The translations under genes were made by a program, and so were the position numbers. The notes beneath the pieces are model-generated. The model saw only the letters and a program-made list of their open reading frames with translations, did not search any database and was not told where the DNA came from. From Nocardia anocheti (lineage in GTDB: Bacteria > Actinomycetota > Actinomycetes > Mycobacteriales > Mycobacteriaceae), in the NCBI RefSeq assembly GCF_029675105.1, contig NZ_JAQQFV010000002.1, positions 1-64,000 of the forward strand: a stretch of 64,000 nt of DNA. The letters run 5' to 3'. Of the stretch, positions 56,002 through 64,000 are shown in pieces (positions within the stretch are counted from its first letter, which is position 1; every line of letters begins with the position of its first letter).

Positions 56002-57524
56002 GATCCGGTGGTCGATCGCTGATCGTCCGGTGGCGTGTACACGGTGGGCGCGAGTTCCATCGCGAGGAATCCGTTGTCGGCGCAGGCCGTCCACAGCTGG
56101 TTGCCGCGCCACTCCGGCGGCGCGAAGCACCAGTCGGTGGACAGGTCACCGAAAGCCAGTGTGCCGGTGCGGGAGCTGAGCGCCTGCGCGGGATCGAACT
56201 GTCCGGACAGGATGGTCTGGGCCAGTGTGGGCGCGGCCAGCAGCGGCGGGCCGATGATCGAGGCCAGCGCGTGCGGGGAGTTCCACAGCTCGGCGTTCTC
56301 GCCGGTGCGGGCGGGCGGGTTGAAGTAGGCGATCTCGCGGATGTCACCGGGGTCGCGCACGTCGAAGACCCGAATACCCGACGAGGTCCAGCTGCACGCC
56401 AGCGCGGTGGGATCGACCGGGCGGTCGGCGGCGCAGTAGTGCGCGTCGTAGGCGAACAGCGAGCCGCCCGAGGCGGAGGCGACCATGCTGTCCTGATGCT
56501 CGGGCAGATTGATCGCGAGTTCGATCGCCCCGACCTGACGCGGATGCCGGTCGTCGGAGACGTCGATGAGTTTCACCCCGCCCGACCCGGCCTCGTCCAC
56601 GGCGAACACGTGCGGCGTCCCGCCGTAGCTGACCGGCACCGCGTGCTGGGTCGCCCAGCCGTCGGTCCACGGCATGTCGGCGAGCTCGTGCACCCGCGGG
56701 TCGCTGTCGCGGCGCTGTACCGCGCTCACGTCGAGGATCTTCAGCCCGCCCATATTGTTGGCCAGATACATCCGATCGCCGTCGGGCGCGAATCCGAAAC
56801 CGTGCATGGACAATCCGGGAATCCCCTGCCAGATCACCCGTGGCCGCGCGGGATCGGTGAGGTCCACCGCGCTGAGCAGCCCGGGCGCGACACCCGAACT
56901 CCAGTAGGTGAATCCGTCGGGCGAGAAACCCCCTTCGTGCGCGGTGATGGGCAGCGGCAGGGCGAGATCGGAGCCGGGGCCGGGGTTGAGCAGGCGCGGA
57001 TGGGCGCAGTCGGAGATGTCGTAGACCGACAGCAGCCCCGCCCCGGTCAGCGCCGGAACACCGGTGCCCACCAGCAGTTTCCGGGCCGCGTTGACCTTGA
57101 GGCTCTCCCAGGTCCCCGCCAACATGGCCGGTTCGGTGAGCGTCGCGGTGTGCGCGGGCGCGGCCGGATCGCTGACGTCGAGCACCCGCACCCCCTGTTC
57201 CGGGCCGAGCAGGTTGCCGGGGAAGAAGGTGCCGATGTAGGCGCAGTGCTCGAAGGTGACCGAGGTGATGCCGCCGCCCCGACCCGGGGACGTGCCGAGC
57301 AGGCGGATATTGCAGTGGTAGCCCGCGCGACTGCGGCCGCTGTCGCGGTCGGCGGCGGGGACGTCACCCTGGAGGCCGGGTTCGGGAAGGGAGCCGGGCA
57401 GGCAGTCGGCGGTGCGAACGGGCGAGTCGGCGGCCGCGGGCACGGCGGCGGCGAGCGGGATCGTCAGCAGCGCGGCGGCGAGGACGCCGCACCGGCGGAC
57501 GGTGCGCGAGAACGAGGAAGTCAT
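55998..57524 (-). CDS. Secreted LVIVD-repeat beta-propeller protein
   Basis: 508 residues. Signal peptide (about 1-32, PAAA|DS), then several repeats of the form G-(V/L)-x-V-x-D-(V/I)-(S/T)-D-P-x-x-P (GVRVLDVSDPAAP, LLSAVDLTDPARP, GLKILDVSAV, GVKLIDVSDDRHP, GIRVFDVRDPGDI), which are LVIVD repeats building a propeller. Eight cysteines suggest disulfides. No catalytic motif is seen; a scaffold or binding role is likely. First gene of the minus-strand operon and divergent from a TetR gene. Confidence 0.88.
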   Translation of the reverse strand: MTSSFSRTVRRCGVLAAALLTIPLAAAVPAAADSPVRTADCLPGSLPEPGLQGDVPAADRDSGRSRAGYHCNIRLLGTSPGRGGGITSVTFEHCAYIGTFFPGNLLGPEQGVRVLDVSDPAAPAHTATLTEPAMLAGTWESLKVNAARKLLVGTGVPALTGAGLLSVYDISDCAHPRLLNPGPGSDLALPLPITAHEGGFSPDGFTYWSSGVAPGLLSAVDLTDPARPRVIWQGIPGLSMHGFGFAPDGDRMYLANNMGGLKILDVSAVQRRDSDPRVHELADMPWTDGWATQHAVPVSYGGTPHVFAVDEAGSGGVKLIDVSDDRHPRQVGAIELAINLPEHQDSMVASASGGSLFAYDAHYCAADRPVDPTALACSWTSSGIRVFDVRDPGDIREIAYFNPPARTGENAELWNSPHALASIIGPPLLAAPTLAQTILSGQFDPAQALSSRTGTLAFGDLSTDWCFAPPEWRGNQLWTACADNGFLAMELAPTVYTPPDDQRSTTGS

Positions 57525-57606
57525 GGAGTTGTCGTCGACCCCGGACGGGGCCGCCTTTCGCTAGGAGATGCGCGGTGACGGACGGGGCGTGCACCGACCC
57601 CGTCCT

Positions 57607-57625
57607 GCGGTAACAGTGTTACCGC
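57607..57625. promoter_or_regulatory. Perfect 19-bp palindrome GCGGTAACA-g-TGTTACCGC
   Basis: Lies between the divergent LVIVD operon and the KstR-like TetR gene, about 10 bp upstream of the TetR -10 (TACCAT, 57636-57641), so it overlaps that gene's -35 position. Very likely the operator of the TetR protein, controlling itself and probably the oxidase operon. Confidence 0.75.
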
Positions 57626-57647
57626 TGCGCGACGCTACCATTCACTC

Positions 57648-58226
57648 GTGGGAAAGGGACCAGATTCGGACGCTTCGGCCAAGATCATCGCGGCGGTCCT
57701 GGATCTACTGGACGCCGAAGGCTACGAAGCCGTCCAACTGCGCGCGGTAGCGGCGCGCGCGCACGTGTCGCTGGCCAAGATCTACCGGCTCTTCCCCACC
57801 AGGGACGAGCTGATCATCGCCGCGCTCGAACAGTGGATGCAGGTGAACACCTACGCCGAGGTCACCGTGCCGGGCCCGGAGGAATCCGTGCGCGACTGCC
57901 TCAATCGCGTGCTGCGCACCGTCTTCGAGCCGTGGGAACGCAACCCCCGGATGCTCGAGGCCTACCACTACGCGCGCACCGGCCCCGGCGGCGAACGTCT
58001 CGACAGCCAGGGCCTGGCCGCCGTCCTCCCCGCCGCGGCGGTCGCCCTGCGCGATATCGACCCCGGCTACCTGCACGATCTGGGGCTGATCCTGGGCAAT
58101 ATGGTGCTCGCGCTGATCGGCCGCTTCGCCACCGGCGCGCTGCCGAGCACCGAGATCCTGCCGACGCTGGAACGCACCGTCTACCGATTGACCGCCGACA
58201 ACACCGTCGACGCCGCGCGGCGCTGA
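57648..58226 (+). CDS. TetR-family regulator, KstR-like N terminus
   Basis: 192 residues. The DNA-binding part GYEAVQLRAVAARAHVSLAKIYRLFPTRDELI closely parallels KstR (GYEAVQMRAVADRADV...), and the RNPRMLEAYHYAR segment matches the start of the KstR ligand domain. It is not KstR itself by context, but a sterol- or lipid-linked ligand is plausible given the cholesterol-oxidase-like gene across the divergent promoter. GTG 57648 is leaderless (TACCAT 6 nt upstream). Confidence 0.9.
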   Translation: MGKGPDSDASAKIIAAVLDLLDAEGYEAVQLRAVAARAHVSLAKIYRLFPTRDELIIAALEQWMQVNTYAEVTVPGPEESVRDCLNRVLRTVFEPWERNPRMLEAYHYARTGPGGERLDSQGLAAVLPAAAVALRDIDPGYLHDLGLILGNMVLALIGRFATGALPSTEILPTLERTVYRLTADNTVDAARR

Positions 58227-58313
58227 CCCCTTCCCGCACAGCGTCTTCCGGGGTTTGCGGCGCGAATGCCACGTCCGAATTCCGCGCACCCGAACGAGCC
58301 GCGTCGGGACCGT

Positions 58314-58760
58314 TCAGGAATGGCGTGCCCGCGCCCTGATCACATTCGCCAGCCGATCCAGCGATTCCTGATTGCGCATCGCGAAGACGAGATCCTGGGC
58401 CGGTCCCGGCACGAAACGCGCGGGCCCACGCACCGCCCGTTCGATCATCCGGATGGTGGTCTGCCCGGGCACCGCCTCGGTGAGCGTCAGCTCGATCGCG
58501 GCCGAGCCGACCGACCACAGCCGTGCCTCCAGCTCCAGCCGATACGGTCGATCGATCGCGCGCACCACCGTGGTGTCGCTGATCAGCACCGGCCACAGGC
58601 CGAACCGGTAGTGGATGCGGCTGCCGACGGCGGGCCAGCCCGGGTCCACCTCGCCGATGTGGGAGGCCCCCACCACCCAGCTGGCGTAGAGCGAGCCGTC
58701 GGCCAGGGCCGCGAAGGCCTGCTCCGGCGGCACCGGCACGGTCACCTCGGCTGTCAGCAC
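58314..58760 (-). CDS. SRPBCC/polyketide-cyclase-like protein
   Basis: 148 residues, soluble. VLTAEVTVPVPPEQAFAALADGSLYASWVVG is the typical first strand and helix of START/SRPBCC folds, followed by alternating strands and the long C-terminal helix. Binds hydrophobic ligands in the family; the ligand is unknown here. GAGGAAG lies about 7 nt before GTG 58760. The next 163 bp upstream separate it from the POT transporter gene. Confidence 0.85.
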   Translation of the reverse strand: MLTAEVTVPVPPEQAFAALADGSLYASWVVGASHIGEVDPGWPAVGSRIHYRFGLWPVLISDTTVVRAIDRPYRLELEARLWSVGSAAIELTLTEAVPGQTTIRMIERAVRGPARFVPGPAQDLVFAMRNQESLDRLANVIRARARHS

Positions 58761-58923
58761 GTCTGATCTTCCTCGTCCGTCGCGGGAGTCCGGCCTCTCC
58801 AGGGTAATTCGTCGCGGCGGGCGTCGCCGGGTGAGATTTCCGCGCGCGCCCCGTACGGCACGCCGAATCGCGAAGATGCGGGAAAATTGCTGTACCCCGT
58901 TCGGACGTGGGATCGTTTTCCAC

Positions 58924-60411
58924 ATGTCCACGGAAGAAACCCGGCTCGGCGACCAGCCCGACCCGGCCGACGCGGCTGCCGAACACACCCTGTTCGGGCA
59001 TCCGATCGGGTTGACCAACCTCTTCGGAGTCGAGCTGTGGGAGCGTTTCTCCTTCTACGGCATGCTCACCATCCTGGGCTACTACCTCTACTACTCCACC
59101 ACCGACGGCGGACTCGGCCTGGATCAGGGCACCGCGCTGGGCATCGTCGGCGCCTACGGCGGCCTGGTCTACCTGTCCACGGTGCTCGGCGGCTGGATTG
59201 CCGACCGGGTGCTGGGTATGGAACGCACCGTGTTCTACGGCGGCGTGGTGGTGATGGCGGGCCACATCGCGCTGGCCGTGCTACCCGGACTGAGCGGCGT
59301 CGGCGTCGGTCTGGTGCTCGTCGCGCTGGGCAGCGGCGCGCTCAAAGCCAACGCGTCCTCGCTGCTGGGCACCCTCTACGCCCCCGCCGACGCGCGCGTG
59401 GACGGCGGCTTCACGCTGTTCTATCTCGGTATCAACATCGGCGCCTTCACCGGCCCGTTGCTCACCGGCCTGCTCCAGCGCGAGTGGGGTTTCCACGCCG
59501 GTTTCGCCGCCGCCGCGGTCGGCATGGCGCTGGGCCTGACCCAGTACGTGGTCTTCCGCCGCAACCTGGGCACCCACGGTCGCGAGGTCGCCAATCCCAT
59601 CACCCGCCGCGAGCTGACCCCGGTGCTGATCGGGGTCGCGGTCGCCGCCGTGGTGGTGGTGATCGCCATCGTCGTCGGGCTGATCACCCTGGACAACCTC
59701 TCCGATGTCACCACCGGCGTCATCGTGGTGGCCTCGATCGTCTACTTCGCGGTCATGCTCACCAGCCCCAAGGTGGCCCCGATCGAACGCACCAGGGTGC
59801 GCGCGTTCATCCCGCTGTTCATCGCCAACGCGGTGTTCTGGTCGCTGTTCCAGCAGATGTTCACCATGCTCGCGGTCTACTCCGACGAGCGCATCGACTG
59901 GCGCATCTTCGGCTGGGAGGCCCCCGCGAGCTGGATCGGCTCGGTCGAGCCGGTCTGGATCATCGCGCTCTCGCCGCTGTTCGCGCTCATGTGGACCAAG
60001 CTGGGCAACCGGGCGCCGAGCACCCCGATCAAGTTCGCGCTCGGCGTGATCGGCATGGGCATCGCGTTCTGGCTGTTCGCGCTGCTGTCTGGCTTCGAGG
60101 GCAAGACGGTGCCGGTGCTGGCGGTCTTCGCCATCCTGGGCGGCTTCGCGATCTCGGAACTGCTGCTCTCCCCGATCGGCCTGGCCGTCACCACGCATCT
60201 GGCGCCCCAGGCGTTCCGCTCGCAGATGATGGCGCTGTATTTCTTCTCGGTCGGTATCGGCACCTCGATGGCGGGCACGCTGGCGCGCTACTACAGCCCC
60301 GACAACGAGACCGCGTACTTCGGCATCAGCGGCGCCGCCGCCATCGCGGCGGGCCTGGTCGTCGTGGCCATCGCCCCCTGGATCAAACGGCACATGCAGG
60401 GCGTGCACTGA
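58924..60411 (+). CDS. Proton-dependent oligopeptide transporter (POT/PTR family)
   Basis: 495 residues, about fourteen membrane helices. The POT signatures are clear: NLFGVELWERFSFYGM in TM1 (ExxER-type), GGWIADRVLG after TM3, and FTLFYLGINIGAFTGPLL in TM5. Imports di- and tripeptides with protons. ATG 58924 is preferred over the upstream frame (58831) because family N termini begin near here. It is followed 50 nt later by an amino-acid permease gene, so both may be one nutrient-uptake operon. Confidence 0.95.
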   Translation: MSTEETRLGDQPDPADAAAEHTLFGHPIGLTNLFGVELWERFSFYGMLTILGYYLYYSTTDGGLGLDQGTALGIVGAYGGLVYLSTVLGGWIADRVLGMERTVFYGGVVVMAGHIALAVLPGLSGVGVGLVLVALGSGALKANASSLLGTLYAPADARVDGGFTLFYLGINIGAFTGPLLTGLLQREWGFHAGFAAAAVGMALGLTQYVVFRRNLGTHGREVANPITRRELTPVLIGVAVAAVVVVIAIVVGLITLDNLSDVTTGVIVVASIVYFAVMLTSPKVAPIERTRVRAFIPLFIANAVFWSLFQQMFTMLAVYSDERIDWRIFGWEAPASWIGSVEPVWIIALSPLFALMWTKLGNRAPSTPIKFALGVIGMGIAFWLFALLSGFEGKTVPVLAVFAILGGFAISELLLSPIGLAVTTHLAPQAFRSQMMALYFFSVGIGTSMAGTLARYYSPDNETAYFGISGAAAIAAGLVVVAIAPWIKRHMQGVH

Positions 60412-60461
60412 CCCGGCCCGGGTATTCCACGAAGACGTTCTGTACGAGAAGGAGAAACACC

Positions 60462-61973
<1,512 letters not shown>

Positions 61974-62089
61974 CCAGCACTTCGAGACAGCCCGGCCGCC
62001 CCGGCGTGCTCCCCCGCGACACGCCGGTCCGACCGAGAAAACCGACACGATTCCGGTACACCCGTACGAGTCGCTAGGCTGTCCCGGAC

Positions 62090-62163
62090 GCCCCTATAGC
62101 CCAATTGGCAGAGGCAGCGGACTTAAAATCCGCCAAGTCAGGGTTCGAGTCCCTGTGGGGGCA
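62090..62163 (+). tRNA. tRNA-Leu (anticodon UAA)
   Basis: 74 nt. A 7-bp acceptor stem (GCCCCTA with TGGGGGC, including a G-U pair), D arm with GG, anticodon stem GCGGA/TCCGC with loop CTTAAAA (UAA at positions 34-36), 5-bp T stem CAGGG/CCCTG with TTCGAGT, discriminator A. CCA is not encoded. The variable loop is only about 5 nt, so this is class I in shape, unlike the long arm usual for leucine tRNAs. Confidence 0.93.
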
Positions 62164-62202
62164 CTCCATCGGCGCGGGTCGATGACCTACCGCGCCGACT
62201 TC

Positions 62203-62220
62203 GCAGGTCAACCGACCTGC
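62203..62220 (+). terminator. Small hairpin downstream of the tRNA
   Basis: GCAGGTC and GACCTGC pair perfectly around AACC, about 40 nt after the tRNA. No U tract; possible tRNA terminator. Confidence 0.4.
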
Positions 62221-62279
62221 TCAGTCCGCGGGGAGTCCGCAGGTCGCGGCCCGGCATCCGTCGGCGCCCGGCCGTAACC

Positions 62280-62687
62280 TCAGGTCATCCAGCGGCCGGT
62301 CGAGCGGCTGGTCGTCAGGGCGAGGATGGTGCCGAACACGACGGTGGCGCACGCTGCCCAGGGCCTGGTTGCCGGAGTTCCTGCCACTGCGAGCGAGAGT
62401 GCGCTGAAGGTCGCGATGCCGGTGAACACCGCGACGATCCATCGGCCTACCCGCTGACGGAACATCATCGCCACCGAACCGGCCAACCAGATCATGATCG
62501 GCACCTCGAGCACCACCGCCACCGCGATACTCGTCCCGGACCGATCACCGACCGCGTCCTCGAGACTGCCGATGACAGCGGCGACCAGGAACGCCAGCAC
62601 CGCGCACGCACCGGCGGCTACCGCCGACAGGATCGCCGCGGTCTTCGCGGCGGCGCCGGACGCGGCCATGTCCCCCTGACGTGTCAT
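62280..62687 (-). CDS. Hypothetical four-helix membrane protein
   Basis: 135 residues with four hydrophobic segments (ILSAVAAGACAVLAFLVAAVIG, TSIAVAVVLEVPIMIWLAGSVA, WIVAVFTGIATFSALSLAVAG, PWAACATVVFGTILAL). No domain recognised. The start is uncertain: ATG 62687 directly follows GAGGAG, with GTG 62711 and ATG 62669 as alternatives. Confidence 0.65.
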   Translation of the reverse strand: MTRQGDMAASGAAAKTAAILSAVAAGACAVLAFLVAAVIGSLEDAVGDRSGTSIAVAVVLEVPIMIWLAGSVAMMFRQRVGRWIVAVFTGIATFSALSLAVAGTPATRPWAACATVVFGTILALTTSRSTGRWMT

Positions 62688-62817
62688 CTCCTCATCCCAC
62701 CACAGCGACACCTACGGGCGAGATTCCGAATCTCGCCGTGGTGGGGCTATGTTGATCCGGCGACCGGCCGTGTGTGTGGACCGGTGGGTTCTTCGACTCG
62801 GTGGCGAAGGGATCGAC

Positions 62818-64000
62818 ATGGGCTCGGTGGTGGCCTGGATCGTGCGGACGGGGTGTGTGCTGGCCTTGGTGCTGGCGGGGCTCGGGGTGGGTGGGAGCGC
62901 TTCGGCGGGTCCGCCGGATTCGCCGGTGTGCGCGTGGCGGTTCATGTCGAACAGCACGGTGTTGAATGTGGCGTTCCCCGATGCGAATTCGACGTATTGG
63001 CTGATGCCGTACGCGTTGGGGGCCGGGGATTCGATCGAGTTGTCGGGGACGTACGCGGCGGCGCGGTACTTCTCGCTGAACACCTACGGAACCGATCTGG
63101 ATACGGTCGACACCCTCAGGGATGACCAGATCGTGCCCGATCCGGGCAGTGCCAATCCGTTCGTGGACGCCGCTGCCGCCTCGCTGCCCGCGGACCAGAA
63201 GAAGTGGCATGCCACGTTGGTGAACGGGCCCGCCGATCACAGCCGCAATCAGTTGCGGGCGGTGGCGAGTGGGCAGGGGTCGCCGATCGGGTTCGTGATC
63301 GTGCGGGTGTATGTGCCGGACGATCCGTCCTCGCTCAGCGGTGGGGTTCCGCTGCCGGAGGTGACGCTCAGAATCGCGGGCGCCGAGGTCCCCGCCCAGC
63401 CGTGCGCGCAGCCCTTCGACCCGTCCACCTATACCGGCCCGGTGGCCGACGTCGCCAAGGACGCGTTCGATCGTGTGATCGCCGGTGCCGCCTCGGGCGC
63501 CTTCCCGGGCAACACCCCGGAGGCCGTCTTCAACAACCCGGCCAGCACCTCGGGCCTGTTCCCGAACGGCGACAACAAGTACGTCGGCACCCGCCTGAGT
63601 CATCAGCCGGGCCGACTGGTGGTGGTACGCGGCAAGGCACCGACCTTCCCGGACACCCGCGCGGGCCAGTCCCCCACCGACGCGACCCAGGTCCGCTACT
63701 GGTCGATGTGTCAGAACGACCTGCGCTCCCCCTACCCGGCCGTGGCCTGCGCCGCCGACTTCCAGACCGCCCTGGACGGCTCCGGCTACTACACCTACGT
63801 CCTCGGCGCGCCCGAGGATCTGCCGCGAGATCTCGACCCGACCGTCACGGTGATCCCCTGGGGCAGCACCGATGTGGACAAGGTCCTGTTCCTGCGCAAT
63901 ATGATCCCGAGCCCCGCCTTCTATCCGAATTCGATTCAGGCGTCGCAGGATTCGGGCAGCGACCCGGCCACGACGATGGGGCCGTACTACCCGAACACCG
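62818..64000 (+). CDS. Secreted hypothetical protein, 3' end outside the window
   Basis: The frame opens at ATG 62818 (GAAGGGA 6 nt upstream) and is still open after 394 codons at the window end. A signal peptide (about 1-30, SASA|GPP) is followed by a mature part with CAWRFMSNSTVLN, a regular beta-rich pattern (YWLMPYALGAGDSIELSGTY), a GQPGRL-like SHQPGRLVVVRGKAP and several cysteines. It resembles large exported proteins of unknown function in Nocardia relatives. Early codons use more GTG/TTG than the rest. Confidence 0.82.
   Translation, partial: MGSVVAWIVRTGCVLALVLAGLGVGGSASAGPPDSPVCAWRFMSNSTVLNVAFPDANSTYWLMPYALGAGDSIELSGTYAAARYFSLNTYGTDLDTVDTLRDDQIVPDPGSANPFVDAAAASLPADQKKWHATLVNGPADHSRNQLRAVASGQGSPIGFVIVRVYVPDDPSSLSGGVPLPEVTLRIAGAEVPAQPCAQPFDPSTYTGPVADVAKDAFDRVIAGAASGAFPGNTPEAVFNNPASTSGLFPNGDNKYVGTRLSHQPGRLVVVRGKAPTFPDTRAGQSPTDATQVRYWSMCQNDLRSPYPAVACAADFQTALDGSGYYTYVLGAPEDLPRDLDPTVTVIPWGSTDVDKVLFLRNMIPSPAFYPNSIQASQDSGSDPATTMGPYYPNT

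Noticed and set aside
62090..62300. Integration site at the tRNA
   Set aside because: No integrase, direct repeat of the tRNA 3' end or phage gene is visible on either side.

Overview
The window is very GC-rich, with GTG/ATG starts, many leaderless promoters and typical actinobacterial gene families. Mca marks a mycothiol-using actinobacterium. A short-chain Z-prenyl diphosphate synthase, LIP-type secreted lipase and KstR-like elements point to the mycolic-acid group, most likely Nocardia or a close relative. The genus is an inference from gene content and was not tested by a search.

The backbone is an inverted, interrupted copy of the Mycobacterium tuberculosis Rv1072-Rv1092c neighbourhood. 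From left to right it holds coaA, Z-farnesyl-diphosphate synthase, a hemolysin III homologue, a DUF255 thioredoxin-fold protein, an Rv1083-like membrane peptide, mca, a DUF4307 protein, greA, metB, cbs, an SGNH hydrolase, a FadA3-like thiolase and a Bax-inhibitor-1 protein. Several blocks are inserted into it.

Insert A (about 9.9-21.6 kb) is a tightly coupled eight-gene operon. It encodes an MFS exporter, a divergent alpha-oxoamine synthase, both subunits of an acyl-CoA carboxylase, and a complete Opp/Dpp-type ABC importer with a fused double ATPase. It looks like a make-export-reimport unit for an unknown small molecule and is my best candidate for an undescribed system. Insert B (about 21.7-30.3 kb) holds a GAF-domain regulator, a Phd/PIN toxin-antitoxin pair, an acetaldehyde-type aldehyde dehydrogenase with its DUF779 partner, ethanolamine permease, EutB, EutC and a Nudix hydrolase. 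An almost identical sequence element precedes both the dehydrogenase and the permease, which suggests co-regulation of ethanolamine-to-acetate catabolism.

Insert C (34-42.4 kb, between metB and cbs) contains a glutaryl-CoA-dehydrogenase-like enzyme, a flavin monooxygenase, a lipase behind a KstR-type box, a TetR/FAD-oxidoreductase pair with a strong palindromic operator, a mechanosensitive-channel-like protein and a ribbon-helix-helix/PIN toxin-antitoxin pair.

The right third (47-64 kb) is rich in exported proteins: an AMIN-like lipoprotein, a DUF6153-DUF305 pair, a serine hydrolase, and a minus-strand operon of LVIVD-repeat protein, DUF305 protein and cholesterol-oxidase-type GMC enzyme. 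A KstR-like TetR gene diverges from that operon, with a perfect palindrome between them. A POT peptide transporter, an amino-acid permease, one tRNA-Leu(UAA) and a secreted protein cut by the window end follow. I see no prophage, insertion sequence, CRISPR array or rRNA.
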